55,771 nucleotides of DNA from Azoarcus sp. (GCA_031289095.1 JAITQD010000117.1:1-55771); one strand, 5' to 3'. Counted from the stretch's first letter, positions 8,919 through 19,588 are shown. A program made the numbers and translations. The notes: generated from the sequence alone by a model not told the origin.

Positions 8919-9915
8919 CGTCCGCTCCCGGAGTAGCGGCGCGGCTGCCAAGCACGGTCAGCAAAGCGGAAAAATCAGTCGGCAGCGGCGAACGCCACGT
9001 CATCTTTTCTTCGCGCCCAGGGTGGATCAGGCCCAGGCAAAACGCATGCAGGGCCTGCCGTCCGAAGCCGGAGAGCAGCGGATCAGACACCCGCCGCAGG
9101 CCATACACCGGATCGCCAACGAGCGGGTGACCCAAGTGCGCCATATGTACCCGTATCTGGTGCGTGCGGCCCGTCGCCAAGCGGCATTCGAGCAAGGTCG
9201 TCGTCGCCAGCCGTTCGCGCACCCGGTAGCGGGTAAGCGCCACCCGTCCGCCTTCGATCACAGCCATTTTCGTGCGCTGCGTCGGATGGCGGGCGATCGG
9301 CGCGTCGATTTCGCCGTCGCGGACGAGCGCGCCATGTGCGAGCGCCAGGTAGCGGCGCTCGACCGTGCGCGCCTGCAACTGCCGAACCAGATGGGTCTGC
9401 GCCGCCAGCGTTTTCGCCACCACCAGCAGGCCACTGGTGTCCTTGTCGAGCCGGTGCACGATGCCGGCGCGCGGCACGCCAGCCAGCGCCGGCGCATGAT
9501 GGAGCAGCGCGTTCATCAGGGTGCCGCTCCAGTTGCCGCTACCCGGATGCACGACCAGCCCGGCGGGCTTGTCGAGCACCAGCAGGCATTCGTCCTCGAA
9601 TACGACGGCGAGCGCAACATCCTCGGCCTGCGCAGACAGATCCATGGGCGTCGCTGGCGCGGTCTCCATTTCCAGGCGCTCGCCGCCCCAAACCCTGGCG
9701 CGGACTTCGGGAACACGGCCATCAACGCAAATAAGCCCCTCGCGCAGCCAGTTTTGCAGGCGGCTGCGCGAATATTTAGGGAACATGCGGGCGAGCGCCT
9801 GATCCAGGCGCAATCCGGCGCAATCGGGCGGAATTTCGATACGCACGGGAAACGCGCTTTCATCAGAAATGATTTCCTCAACCGGGCTGCGGCTATAATT
9901 CGCCGGTTCATTCAA
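8911..9915 (-). CDS. rluD: 23S rRNA pseudouridine(1911/1915/1917) synthase RluD
   Basis: Makes pseudouridines in helix 69 of 23S rRNA. An S4-like RNA-binding domain (LRLDQALARMFPKYSRSRL) is followed by the catalytic domain with HRLDKDTSGLLVVAK, whose Asp is the nucleophile, and by RTHQIRVHMAHLGHPLVGDP. No ATG lies in frame near the expected N-terminus. I place the start at a TTG at 9915, which gives 334 residues and about 30 residues before the S4 motif, as in relatives; a GTG at 9846 is the alternative. The reading frame stays open to 10038. It is divergent from bamD, so the two 5' ends nearly abut. Confidence 0.88.
   Translation of the reverse strand: MNEPANYSRSPVEEIISDESAFPVRIEIPPDCAGLRLDQALARMFPKYSRSRLQNWLREGLICVDGRVPEVRARVWGGERLEMETAPATPMDLSAQAEDVALAVVFEDECLLVLDKPAGLVVHPGSGNWSGTLMNALLHHAPALAGVPRAGIVHRLDKDTSGLLVVAKTLAAQTHLVRQLQARTVERRYLALAHGALVRDGEIDAPIARHPTQRTKMAVIEGGRVALTRYRVRERLATTTLLECRLATGRTHQIRVHMAHLGHPLVGDPVYGLRRVSDPLLSGFGRQALHAFCLGLIHPGREEKMTWRSPLPTDFSALLTVLGSRAATPGADDD
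9894..9899 (+). promoter_or_regulatory. Candidate -10 box for bamD
   Basis: A perfect TATAAT lies 30 bases upstream of the bamD ATG. The -35 region (GATTTC at 17-bp spacing) is poor. The box falls inside the 5' end of the divergent rluD gene. Confidence 0.45.
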
Positions 9916-9928
9916 GCGAGTGTTTTCG

Positions 9929-10738
9929 ATGATCAGTTTCACCTTTGGAAGTGTAGCGGGAAAAATAGCCCGGAACGCCCTGCTGGCCGCCGCACTGGTA
10001 TTGGCCGGATGCAGCAGCGTACCCGATGATGAGACCATGGGATGGGAGGCCCAGAAGCTCTATTCCGAAGCCAAGACCCTGATGAACGAAGGCGCCTACG
10101 ACCAGGCGATCAAGCTGTTCGAGAAGCTCGAATCGCGCTACCCCTACGGTCGTTACGCCCAGCAGGCGCAGCTCGACACCGCCTATGCCTACTACAAATC
10201 GGAAGAACCGGATCTGGCGATCCTCTCGACCGACCGCTTCATCAAGTTGCATCCCAATCACCGCGACGTCGACTATGCCTATTACCTGAAAGGGCTGGTC
10301 AATTTCAACGAAGACCTCGGCATCCTGGGCGACATGGGAAAGGATCTCTCCCAGCGCGATCCAAGGGCGTCGCGCGAGGCCTTCGACGCCTTCCGCGAAC
10401 TCGTCGAGCGCTTCCCCGCCAGCAAATATGCCGAAGACGCCCGCCTGCGCATGCAATATCTGGTGAATTCGCTCGCATCCTACGAAGTGCACGTCGCCCG
10501 CTACTACTACCGGCGCAGCGCCTACATCGCCGCCATCAACCGCGCCCAGGCGGCAATCACCCAGTACCCGAACGCGCCCGCACACGAAGAAGCCCTGTTC
10601 CTGCTGGTCAAGAGCTACGACAAACTCGGACTCGGCGACCTGCGCGACGACACCGACCGCGTGCTGCGGCGGAATTTCCCCGACAGCAAGTATCTTGCGG
10701 GCGAACGCAAGGACGGCCAGCCTTGGTGGCAGGAATGA
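9929..10738 (+). CDS. bamD: Outer membrane assembly lipoprotein BamD
   Basis: Essential lipoprotein of the BAM complex that inserts beta-barrel proteins into the outer membrane. The 269-residue protein has a lipoprotein signal with lipobox LAGC (Cys28) and then TPR-like helices. These include YSEAKTLMNEGAYDQAIKL, RYPYGRYAQQAQLDTAYAYY and DRFIKLHPNHRDVDYAYYLK. That composition and length match the ComL/YfiO family. The ATG at 9929 gives a normal signal peptide; a GTG at 9920 is possible. It is divergent from rluD, a neighbourhood widespread in beta- and gammaproteobacteria. Confidence 0.95.
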   Translation: MISFTFGSVAGKIARNALLAAALVLAGCSSVPDDETMGWEAQKLYSEAKTLMNEGAYDQAIKLFEKLESRYPYGRYAQQAQLDTAYAYYKSEEPDLAILSTDRFIKLHPNHRDVDYAYYLKGLVNFNEDLGILGDMGKDLSQRDPRASREAFDAFRELVERFPASKYAEDARLRMQYLVNSLASYEVHVARYYYRRSAYIAAINRAQAAITQYPNAPAHEEALFLLVKSYDKLGLGDLRDDTDRVLRRNFPDSKYLAGERKDGQPWWQE

Positions 10739-10766
10739 GCGTCGGGCGCGGGCCGGGATCTGGTCC

Positions 10767-11549
10767 TCAGCCCTTGGCCGCAACGAACCCGGCAATGGCG
10801 AGCGCGACGTTGTCGCCGCCGCCATTGGCGCGCTGACGGGCGAGATCAAGCAGGCGCTGCGCCGCCTCGTTGGCGGTAAAACCGGCCAGTATGACGGCCA
10901 GATCGTCATCGTCGAAGTGACGCCACACCCCGTCCGAACAGAGCAGGAAGCGATCCCCGAGCGCCACATCCCCACAACTGCCGTGTTCGACCCGCGGCGA
11001 GCGGTCGCCGCCCAGGCAGGCGATCAGCACGTTGCGCTGCGGATGGTGCAGAGCTTCCTCTTCGGATAATTTGCCGCGCCGTTGCAGTTCGCCCACCAGC
11101 GAATGATCGCCCGTGCGCGCCAGCATCTGGCGATTGCGAAAATGATAGAGACGGGAATCGCCGCAATGCGCCCAGTACGCCTTGCCGCGATAGAGCATGA
11201 ACGCCACGACGGTACTGTGGGGATCCTGTTCGCTGGAAACCCGGCTCATGCGGATCGAGGCATGCGCGTCGCGGATCACCGCGTCCAGCGCCTGCGCGGG
11301 CTGGTCGGTGGCTGGCGTAAAGGCTTCAAAGCCCCGGTGCGCCGCCAGCATGACCTGCTCGGCAGCCATCGCGCCACCGCTGTGCCCGCCCATACCGTCG
11401 GCCAAGACGATGAGCAGCGCCCCAGGATGAGAAGGATGGGTCAGAACGACGACACGATCCTGCTGCTCTTTGCGATCACCAACATGGCGGGCAACACAGG
11501 TTTCAACAGATACGCGCATGGAGAGGACGAGTGACGTGAATCCGCTCAT
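10767..11549 (-). CDS. PP2C-type serine/threonine protein phosphatase
   Basis: Metal-dependent phosphatase of the PPM/PP2C family, probably cytoplasmic, about 260 residues. The motifs appear in order: an early Asp in QQDRVVV, the metal-binding LADGMGGHSGG, HCGDSRLYHFR, GDHSLV, LLCSDGVWRHF, and the late GGGDNVALAI Asp. The catalytic site is therefore complete. No partner kinase or FHA protein is adjacent; the FHA protein at 39.8 kb is far away. The start is uncertain: ATGs at 11549 and 11519 are both possible and neither has a good ribosome site. It converges on bamD with only 28 bases between stops. The substrate is unknown. Confidence 0.88.
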   Translation of the reverse strand: MSGFTSLVLSMRVSVETCVARHVGDRKEQQDRVVVLTHPSHPGALLIVLADGMGGHSGGAMAAEQVMLAAHRGFEAFTPATDQPAQALDAVIRDAHASIRMSRVSSEQDPHSTVVAFMLYRGKAYWAHCGDSRLYHFRNRQMLARTGDHSLVGELQRRGKLSEEEALHHPQRNVLIACLGGDRSPRVEHGSCGDVALGDRFLLCSDGVWRHFDDDDLAVILAGFTANEAAQRLLDLARQRANGGGDNVALAIAGFVAAKG

Positions 11550-11713
11550 GATAACAATGAAGGCCGCATTGGCATAGCGTACTATCGCCCCATACAGGAC
11601 AATCTCACGAAACATGTGTGACACATTGATTCTGAAGACAGCTCACTCTTCCGCAACAGAAAACTTTCGTAATCAACATGTTCCGCCACATCGTTCCTGC
11701 GCGCCTGCATCCC

Positions 11714-11731
11714 GCCGGGCAGATGCCCGGC
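11714..11731. other. Perfect GC hairpin upstream of rplU promoter
   Basis: GCCGGGC-AGAT-GCCCGGC forms a 7-bp stem with a 4-base loop in the 266-base gap between the PP2C gene and rplU. No T-run follows, so it is not an obvious terminator. Its role is unknown. Confidence 0.35.
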
Positions 11732-11748
11732 ACAAAGGCGCGCAGTGC

Positions 11749-11777
11749 TTGACTTTTTGCTGCTTTGGCAATAGGGT
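11749..11777 (+). promoter_or_regulatory. Candidate promoter of rplU-rpmA
   Basis: TTGACT (five of six to the -35 consensus) is spaced 17 bases from TAGGGT (-10, three of six). It ends 39 bases before the rplU ATG and is the only good -35 in the gap. Confidence 0.5.
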
Positions 11778-11815
11778 ACGCGGTTCTTCAAACGGATCAT
11801 CAATGGAGCAACACC

Positions 11816-12127
11816 ATGTACGCGGTGATAAAAACCGGCGGCAAGCAGTATCGCGTCGCAGCCGGCGAAAAGATCAAGGTAGAACAGATACCGGCCGACG
11901 TGGATTCCCAAATCACTCTCGACCAGGTTCTGCTGGTCGGCGAAGGCGAGTCGGTCAAAATCGGCACGCCCGTGGTTGCCGGGGCCACCGTCACAGCGAC
12001 CGTGCTCGCGCACGGTCGTCACGACAAGGTAAAGATTTTCAAGATGCGTCGGCGCAAGCACTACCAGAAACACCAGGGGCATCGCCAGAACTACACTGAA
12101 ATCCGCATCGACGGAATTTCGGCCTGA
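11816..12127 (+). CDS. rplU: 50S ribosomal protein L21
   Basis: Primary 23S-binding large-subunit protein of 103 residues. It starts [14 protein letters not shown], the L21 signature opening, and contains the basic [19 protein letters not shown] rRNA-binding segment. The ATG at 11816 follows a GGAG ribosome site; an upstream in-frame start is not supported by the family. It is first in the conserved rplU-rpmA pair, with 18 bases to rpmA. Confidence 0.97.
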   Translation: MYAVIKTGGKQYRVAAGEKIKVEQIPADVDSQITLDQVLLVGEGESVKIGTPVVAGATVTATVLAHGRHDKVKIFKMRRRKHYQKHQGHRQNYTEIRIDGISA

Positions 12128-12145
12128 GACCGGAGGTCATTCGAC

Positions 12146-12418
12146 ATGGCACATAAAAAAGCAGGCGGCAGTTCGCGCAACGGCCGCGACTCGGAATCGA
12201 AACGCCTCGGCGTAAAGCGCTACGGCGGTCAGATCGTCGCAGCCGGCAACATCCTCGTGCGCCAGCGCGGCACCCAGTACCATCCCGGTGAAAACGTCGG
12301 CATCGGCAAGGATCACACCCTGTTCGCCCTCGTCAATGGCGCCGTGCAGTTCCTCGTCAAGGGGCCGAAAAACCGGCGCACGGTGAAAATCGTTCCGGAG
12401 ACGATCGCCGCCGCCTGA
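12146..12418 (+). CDS. rpmA: 50S ribosomal protein L27
   Basis: Large-subunit protein of 90 residues whose flexible N-terminal arm ([19 protein letters not shown]) reaches the peptidyl-transferase centre. GVKRYGGQ and the glycine- and valine-rich barrel follow as in all L27. There is no N-terminal cleavable extension of the Firmicutes type. It is co-transcribed with rplU and followed by an intrinsic terminator before obg. Confidence 0.97.
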   Translation: MAHKKAGGSSRNGRDSESKRLGVKRYGGQIVAAGNILVRQRGTQYHPGENVGIGKDHTLFALVNGAVQFLVKGPKNRRTVKIVPETIAAA

Positions 12419-12450
12419 AGCGTCGCGAATTCGTCAGGCGACACGTCACA

Positions 12451-12482
12451 AAGCCCTGCCCTTCGTGTCAGGGCTTTTTTGT
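12451..12482 (+). terminator. Terminator after rplU-rpmA
   Basis: AAGCCCTG and CAGGGCTT pair around a 10-base loop and run into TTTTTT. It lies about 30 bases after the rpmA stop and would leave obg to readthrough or its own start. Confidence 0.85.
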
Positions 12483-12486
12483 TTGA

Positions 12487-13671
<1,185 letters not shown>

Positions 13672-13682
13672 AACATCGCTGA

Positions 13683-14813
13683 ATGAACATGAGAACGCGC
13701 ATCCGTGAAGCCCGCCGCCTGGTGGTCAAAGTCGGCTCGGCGCTTGTCACCCGCAACGGCGCGGGACTGGATCACGCCGCCATCGACGACTGGGCTCGCC
13801 AGATAGCTGCCCTGCGCCGGGGTGGCCGCGAAATCGCCCTGGTTTCCTCCGGCGCCATCGCCGCCGGCATGCAGAAACTGGGCTGGAAAAAGCGGCCCCG
13901 CGAGATGCACCTTCTCCAGGCCGCCGCCGCAGTCGGGCAGATGGGACTGGTGGAAGCCTACGAAAACATCTTCGCGCGCCACGGTCTCGCCACCGCGCAA
14001 ATCCTGCTCACCCACGAAGACCTCGCCGACCGCAACCGCTATCTCAACGCACGCACCACCCTCGCCGCCCTGCTCGAACTGGGCGTCGTGCCGATCATCA
14101 ACGAAAACGACACCGTCGTCACCGATGAAATCAAGTTCGGCGACAACGACACCCTCGGAGCCCTGGTCGCCAACCTGATCGAAGCCGACGCCCTCATCAT
14201 CCTCACCGACCAGAAAGGCCTGTACACCGCCGACCCGCGACACGACGCGACCGCCACCCTGGTCGAAGAAGGCGAAGCCGGGGATCGCCGCCATGAAGCC
14301 ATGGCGGGCGGCGCAGGCAGCGGCATCAGCAAGGGCGGCATGCTGACCAAGGTACTCGCCGCACGCCGAGCCGCGCGCAGCGGCGCACACACCTGCATCG
14401 CCAGCGGCCACGAGCCGGACGTCCTGTTGCGCCTGATTGCGGGCGAGGCAGTCGGCACCCTGCTGCACGCCAGCAACACGCCGATGGCTGCGCGCAAGCA
14501 ATGGCTCGCCGACCACCTGCAACTGGCAGGCGCGCTCGTCATCGACGCCGGCGCGGTCAAAGCGCTCCACGGCGGCAAAAGCCTGCTGCCCGTCGGAACC
14601 ATCGACGTACGCGGCGACTTTCGGCGCGGTGAAGCCGTCGCCTGCCTGGACGAAACGGGCGAGGAAATCGCTCGCGGCCTGGTCAACTACGCCGCGAGCG
14701 AATGCCGCCGCATCCTGAAGAAACCGAGCGCCAAAATAGAAGCCATCCTTGGCTACGTCGACGCACCGGAAATGATCCACCGCAACAACCTGGTGGTGCG
14801 CAAGACGCGCTGA
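13683..14813 (+). CDS. proB: Glutamate 5-kinase
   Basis: First enzyme of proline synthesis, phosphorylating L-glutamate to glutamyl-5-phosphate. The 376-residue protein has an amino-acid-kinase domain: [40 protein letters not shown] and GGMLTKV. A C-terminal PUA domain occupies about residues 275-365, the two-domain form that proline regulates in E. coli. It starts 12 bases after obg, so they probably share a transcript. The family usually begins at M1 or M3; the difference is trivial. Confidence 0.95.
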   Translation: MNMRTRIREARRLVVKVGSALVTRNGAGLDHAAIDDWARQIAALRRGGREIALVSSGAIAAGMQKLGWKKRPREMHLLQAAAAVGQMGLVEAYENIFARHGLATAQILLTHEDLADRNRYLNARTTLAALLELGVVPIINENDTVVTDEIKFGDNDTLGALVANLIEADALIILTDQKGLYTADPRHDATATLVEEGEAGDRRHEAMAGGAGSGISKGGMLTKVLAARRAARSGAHTCIASGHEPDVLLRLIAGEAVGTLLHASNTPMAARKQWLADHLQLAGALVIDAGAVKALHGGKSLLPVGTIDVRGDFRRGEAVACLDETGEEIARGLVNYAASECRRILKKPSAKIEAILGYVDAPEMIHRNNLVVRKTR

Positions 14814-14914
14814 GAAACGGCGCAGAGCCGAACGCCAGACAATGATCGCGCAAGGCTCCGAACCGCGCGCCCGTCAGTTCCGTCGCGGCGTGATCACCCC
14901 CGCAACGCCCAAGC

Positions 14915-16060
14915 TTACCTTCGGCTGTAATCCTCCAGCTCGCCAAGCGGTATCCCGAAATGCAGCCGTTCTTCGAGCAACTCGAACAACGGCATGACAG
15001 CGGCAATAACATCCGGCAGACGATCCATGACATCTTCGGTGGCGCCAACCCGCAACTGCAACAGGGCCTGGTCGATGCTGACCTCGTGCGCCATGTAGTT
15101 CTCAACCGTCTTTTCGTCAACCTCGCCCTCGTCGCTGACGATGCGGTTGCCCCCGGCAGCGAGACCGCGCCGTGCCCGTTCCTGCGCGGTCTCGATGAGT
15201 GTCTCGACACTTTGTGCGTCATCGTTCTCCGAGCCCGAAATGCCGATGGTGACAGTGATGCGGATGCGCTCGTCGTGGTAGGTCATCACCAGCTTTTCCA
15301 TCGCCTTCTGCAAACGCAAGGCAAAGGCGCAACAACCGGAAAGCGGGGTACTGGGCGAGAGCACCGCGAAACGCGCCCCCGACATCTGGGTGATGGTGTC
15401 TTCTTTTCGTACCTTGGTGCCGAGAATCTTGGCGAGCTTCTGGGTAATCAGTTCCGCGACATGGTTGCCGTGCCATTCGATCAACTGGTCATAATGGTCG
15501 ATCTCGACCACCATCACCGAGATCGCCAACATGTGCCGGCGCGCCTGCGCCAGATGCTGCTCGCCGTTGTGGTTGAGATACGCCTGCGTCGCCAGCCCGG
15601 AAACCGGGTCGACCGGGCTTTGTTGCGCCAGCGCGTTGCGGGTCAGGGCGAGATCCCGCTTGGTGTCGGTCAACGTCAACAACGATTCGAGGCGCGCCGT
15701 CATCTCGGCACAACCCGCACCCTTGGAAACGAAATCACTCGCGCCGAGCTTCAGGGCGCGATCGCGGGCAACATCGTCTTCATCGCCGGAAATGATTACC
15801 ACGGGTACTTCCTGGATGCGCTGCACCTTGGCGCTGCGAATGCGCTCCAACAACCCAAAACCATCAAGCCTGGGCATGCCAAGGTCGGTGAGCACGAGCT
15901 GAATCTCGGGATCGACCAGCAAGGCTTCCCAGCCTGCCTCGCCGTCGGACTCCTCCCTAATCCGGAAACGGTGACGGATCTGCTTGGAAAGACTGGCGCG
16001 AACCATGCGCGAGTCGTCGACGATCAGTATCTTCGGCAGGACTTCAGTTTCTTCTGTCAT
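14915..16060 (-). CDS. Response regulator with degenerate GGDEF domain
   Basis: 381 residues. The receiver domain (about 8-128) is complete: acidic pair D14-D15 in LIVDDSRMV, phospho-acceptor D59 in LVLTDLGMPRLDG, T/S at SGDED, and K113 in VSKG. The GGDEF-fold domain follows at about 150-305. Where an active diguanylate cyclase has GGDEF or GGEEF this one reads MSGARFAVLSP, so catalysis is very unlikely and it may instead bind nucleotide or a partner. A further ~65 residues (HEVSIDQALLQL... and LFELLEERL) form an unrecognised helical tail. It is divergent from an HDOD gene across 391 bases. Confidence 0.85.
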   Translation of the reverse strand: MTEETEVLPKILIVDDSRMVRASLSKQIRHRFRIREESDGEAGWEALLVDPEIQLVLTDLGMPRLDGFGLLERIRSAKVQRIQEVPVVIISGDEDDVARDRALKLGASDFVSKGAGCAEMTARLESLLTLTDTKRDLALTRNALAQQSPVDPVSGLATQAYLNHNGEQHLAQARRHMLAISVMVVEIDHYDQLIEWHGNHVAELITQKLAKILGTKVRKEDTITQMSGARFAVLSPSTPLSGCCAFALRLQKAMEKLVMTYHDERIRITVTIGISGSENDDAQSVETLIETAQERARRGLAAGGNRIVSDEGEVDEKTVENYMAHEVSIDQALLQLRVGATEDVMDRLPDVIAAVMPLFELLEERLHFGIPLGELEDYSRR

Positions 16061-16451
16061 GATATTTACCCGACGCGGCTCTACTACTCAGGATGCGGAC
16101 GATGGTGCGCCCTCGACAATTCATTGAATCCGACCACCGCGCGGAATCGTGCAACTGGCACAGCCCTCTTTGGCGAAAAGCCATACTCGCACAGTCGACA
16201 TCGGCGCCCAAGAGACTTACACCACGCAAAACGAACGGAACAACGTAGCCAAAAGCCTGAAACCGGCAGCGTTACCCCGGCGCTGGCGACAGCCCCCCGG
16301 GCGCGGCTGGCAGAGGCGTGATTATAGCCTGCTCCAACGTAAGCTACGGATTTCCAAAAGATGAAAATGACATACTGTGATTACGTTCCTTTAATTCGTG
16401 CGCAAAAGCCGCCGATAATTGAAACAATGTAATCACCCGCCGGGGGTTTTC
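16061..16451. other. Divergent intergenic region with 8-bp inverted repeat
   Basis: This gap separates the degenerate-GGDEF regulator from the HDOD gene. No gene is seen. GTGATTAC at 16377-16384 and its exact inverse GTAATCAC at 16429-16436 are 44 bases apart, the second ending 15 bases before the HDOD ATG. The DNA between them is AT-richer than the surroundings. A GGGGG tract at 16442-16446 may serve as the HDOD ribosome site. Confidence 0.4.
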
Positions 16452-17336
16452 ATGGCCGTGCTCACGCACGCCCTGTCTTCAGTCGATGCCTACGTCGAAT
16501 TCTTCTCGCGCCAGCCCATCCCGGCGCTGCGTCGCACAGTCGGCGAATTCCAGCGCCTGAACCAGGATATCGACAAAGTCACCCGCCAGGACATTGCCAG
16601 GGCGGTGCTCGGCGACCCGCTGATGACGATGCGCCTGCTGTCGCACATCGAAAGCCACCGCAAAGCCACCCAGAATCACGACATCGTTACCATCGGCAGC
16701 GCTCTGGTAATGATGGGCATCGTCCCGTTCTTCAAGGCCTTCGGCGATCTGCCCACCGCAGAGGATGCGCTGGCGTCCCGGCCCCGCGCCCTGCTGGGCC
16801 TGCTCAAGGTCGTGGGCCGGGCCTGCCGAGCGGCTCATTACGCCCGCGACTGGGCGGTCGTCCGGCGCGATCTCGACGTCAACGAAATCACCATCGCCGC
16901 CCTGCTGCACGAAGCCGCCGAAATGATGTGCTGGATCGACGCGCCCGATCTCACCCAGCGCGTCTACGACATGCAGCGCGCAGACCGCGGCCTGCGCAGC
17001 GTCGTGGCGCAACGCGAAGTCTTTGGCGTCACGGCCCGCGATATCCAGTCCGCTCTGATCCGCGCCTGGTGTCTGCCTGAATTGCTGCTGAACCTGCTCG
17101 ACGAATCCCAGGCCAACGATCCGCGGGTGCGCACGATCACCCTCGCCGCCGACTTTGCCAGGCACGTATCGCTCGGCTGGGACAATGCCGCCCTGCCCGA
17201 CGACGTTGCCTGCCTGAGCGCCCTGCTGCACATCCCGCCCGAAACCCTGCTGCGCCGCATCGACGCCCCGGAAGAAAGCTGGCCCAAACTGCTGCCGGCA
17301 GCCTATGCCGGGGCTTTTCCGGCGGCACAGCGATAA
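16452..17336 (+). CDS. HDOD-domain signalling protein
   Basis: A 294-residue protein with an HDOD domain over about residues 15-210: PIPALRRTVGEFQRLN at the start, DIARAVLGDPLMTMRLL, and an HD-like LLHEAAEMMCW. HDOD proteins are relatives of HD hydrolases that have lost catalysis and act in signalling, often with c-di-GMP networks. The remaining ~80 residues are helical with no known domain. The start is the ATG at 16452. An in-frame start 11 codons upstream would add a non-conserved peptide. Its divergent partner is a receiver/degenerate-GGDEF protein, suggesting a shared pathway. Function beyond that is unknown. Confidence 0.8.
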   Translation: MAVLTHALSSVDAYVEFFSRQPIPALRRTVGEFQRLNQDIDKVTRQDIARAVLGDPLMTMRLLSHIESHRKATQNHDIVTIGSALVMMGIVPFFKAFGDLPTAEDALASRPRALLGLLKVVGRACRAAHYARDWAVVRRDLDVNEITIAALLHEAAEMMCWIDAPDLTQRVYDMQRADRGLRSVVAQREVFGVTARDIQSALIRAWCLPELLLNLLDESQANDPRVRTITLAADFARHVSLGWDNAALPDDVACLSALLHIPPETLLRRIDAPEESWPKLLPAAYAGAFPAAQR

Positions 17337-17509
17337 CGGTTGCGGCGCTATCGTGAAACAATGGGCATCCCGGCCAGGCTCGTGGTCGTCGGCATGACGT
17401 CCACCGGTTTTTCGATTGCCGACCTGACGACGCTGGCATGCTCGACATTGCTGGCTTCGATACGGCGGCGCCGAACGTCATCGCGGACTTTGCCCGCTGA
17501 CGGGCGGCA

Positions 17510-19429
17510 TCACCCGTCGGCGCGGCTTTCCAGTTCTTCCCAACGCGCGAGGGCGGCATTGAGTTCGCGCCCGATTTCATCCAGGCGCTCGCCGAGCCGG
17601 GCCACTTCCTGTGGCGCATCGCGGTATAGCGCCGGATCGGCCAGACGCGCCTGAAGCGCAGCCTCCTCACTTTCGAGCACGCCGATGCGACCGGGCAAGG
17701 CTTCGAGTTCACGCTTTTCATTGAAACCGAGCCTGTCGCCGCGTCCGGAAACCGGAACGGCCTTGCCCGGCGTCGCAGCGCGCCCGGCATTGTCTCCTCC
17801 GGCGCGGCGGGCGGATTCGCGCGCCGCTTCACGCTCGTCGCGCACGCGCCGCCATTCTTCGTAGCCGCCGGCATATTCTTCCCAATAGCCATCGCCCTCT
17901 GCGGCGATCACCTGGGTCACAACGTTGTCAAGAAAAGCACGGTCGTGGCTGACGAGGAACAGGGCGCCGTCGTAGCCGGAAAGCAGTTCTTCGAGCAGAT
18001 CAAGGGTTTCGATGTCGAGGTCGTTAGTTGGCTCATCAAGCACCAGTACATTGGCGGGACGGGCGAACAGGCGCGCCAGCAACAGGCGGTTGCGTTCGCC
18101 GCCCGAGAGCGAACGCACCGGCGAGCGCGCGCGTTGTGGCGCGAACAGAAAGTCGCCCAGATAGCCGATGACGTGTTTTCTGTCGCCGCCGATTTCAATG
18201 TAATCCGAGCCGGGGCTGATGACTTCGGTGAGCGGCAGGTCGGGATCGAGCTGGGCGCGCATCTGGTCGAAATAGGCGACCGACAGGCGTGCGCCGCGCC
18301 GGATGTTGCCCGCATCGGGAAGCAATTCCCCCAGGATCAGCTTGAGCAACGTGGTCTTGCCCGCGCCGTTCGGCCCCATGATGCCCACCCGGTCGCCGCG
18401 CAGGATGCGGGTGGAAAAGTCGCGCACGACCGTTTTGTCACTATAGCTTTTGCAGACGTGCGTCAGTTCGGCCACCATCTGACCGCTTTTTTCGCCACGG
18501 TCGAGCGCCAGTCGCGCCTGTCCGAGCCGGTCGCGGCGCGCAATTCGTTCCCGGCGCAAGGCTTCAAGCCGCCGCACCCGGCCTTCGTTGCGGGTGCGGC
18601 GCGCTTCCACGCCTTTGCGAATCCACACTTCTTCCTGCGCGAGCAGTTTGTCGAAACGGGCGTTCGCCTTGGCCTCAGCGTCCAGTTCCGCAGCCTTGCG
18701 GCGCTGGTAGTCGGAAAAACTTCCCGGATGACTTGTCAGCCGTCCCCGGTCGAGTTCGACGATGCGGGTGGCGACGCGATCCATGAATACCCGGTCGTGG
18801 GTGATGACGACCACGGCCCCGGCGAACGACAGGATCAGCCCTTCGAGCCACAAGATGCCGTCGAGATCGAGATGGTTTGTCGGCTCGTCGAGCAGCAGCA
18901 GACGCGGTTCGGCCACCAGCGCCCGCGCCAGCGCTACCCGCTTGACGCCGCCCCCCGAAAGGCTGGCGACCGGCGCATCCGCCGATAGCCCGAGCGTGAC
19001 GAGCGCCTGTTCGACGCGCTGGTTCAACCGCCAGCCGTTGGCGGCCTCAACCGCTTGTTGCAAAACCGTCAGCCGTTCCAGCGCAGCCGGATCGCCGCCT
19101 TCAGCCACCGCAGCCATCGCCGCATGCCAGTCAACGAGCAGGCGGGCAACGTCGCCCAGGCCGTCGGCCACGGTGGCGAACACGTCACGGTCGAGCGGAA
19201 AATCCGCTTCCTGCGGCACGCAGGCAACGGTGAGGCCCGGCTGCCGCCAAATTGCGCCGTCATCAAGCGTGGCCTGCCCGGCCAGGGCACGCAACAGGCT
19301 GGACTTTCCCGCGCCGTTGCGCCCGATCAGCGCAACCCGCTCGCCAGCATCGAGTTGGAAAGAGGTGTGATCGAGAAGGTCAACGTGGCCGTAGGCAAGG
19401 CAGGCGTCGTCGACGGTCAGAAGCGGCAT
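17510..19429 (-). CDS. uup: ABC-F family ATPase Uup
   Basis: Cytosolic tandem ATPase of the ABC-F group, with no membrane domain, acting on ribosomes or branched DNA intermediates. The 639 residues hold two ABC domains. The first has GRNGAGKSS, signature LSGGGVKRV, and Walker B LLLLDEPTNHLD. The second has GPNGAGKTT, LSGGERNRL and VLVLDEPTNDLD. An Arg/Lys-rich linker (ARRTRNEGRVRRLEALRRER) lies between them. A C-terminal coiled coil at about 560-635 is the Uup-specific part. It lies downstream of a TolC-family gene on the same strand, 159 bases away. Uup is preferred over EttA or YheS because of the coiled-coil tail. Confidence 0.9.
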   Translation of the reverse strand: MPLLTVDDACLAYGHVDLLDHTSFQLDAGERVALIGRNGAGKSSLLRALAGQATLDDGAIWRQPGLTVACVPQEADFPLDRDVFATVADGLGDVARLLVDWHAAMAAVAEGGDPAALERLTVLQQAVEAANGWRLNQRVEQALVTLGLSADAPVASLSGGGVKRVALARALVAEPRLLLLDEPTNHLDLDGILWLEGLILSFAGAVVVITHDRVFMDRVATRIVELDRGRLTSHPGSFSDYQRRKAAELDAEAKANARFDKLLAQEEVWIRKGVEARRTRNEGRVRRLEALRRERIARRDRLGQARLALDRGEKSGQMVAELTHVCKSYSDKTVVRDFSTRILRGDRVGIMGPNGAGKTTLLKLILGELLPDAGNIRRGARLSVAYFDQMRAQLDPDLPLTEVISPGSDYIEIGGDRKHVIGYLGDFLFAPQRARSPVRSLSGGERNRLLLARLFARPANVLVLDEPTNDLDIETLDLLEELLSGYDGALFLVSHDRAFLDNVVTQVIAAEGDGYWEEYAGGYEEWRRVRDEREAARESARRAGGDNAGRAATPGKAVPVSGRGDRLGFNEKRELEALPGRIGVLESEEAALQARLADPALYRDAPQEVARLGERLDEIGRELNAALARWEELESRADG

Positions 19430-19588
19430 GGCGATTCCCGGAACCGTGAAGGCGGCATTCTAACGGCGGGCACGCCGGAATCGGCGAAACATCTCCTGTG
19501 GAGGCGATCCGCCCTGGTTCGGTCATCCCCGGCGCGGCCCCTCGGGCTGACGGAAACGACATCGCCCCATATCGACACAGGGCCGCTA

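Noticed and set aside
11597-11748. Second promoter or small gene in the PP2C/rplU gap
   Set aside because: Only a palindromic TGTG-TGA-CACA and a GC hairpin are seen; no spaced -35/-10 pair on the minus strand was convincing.
14915-16060. Active diguanylate cyclase
   Set aside because: The signature is MSGARF instead of GGDEF/GGEEF, so the catalytic acid residues are missing.
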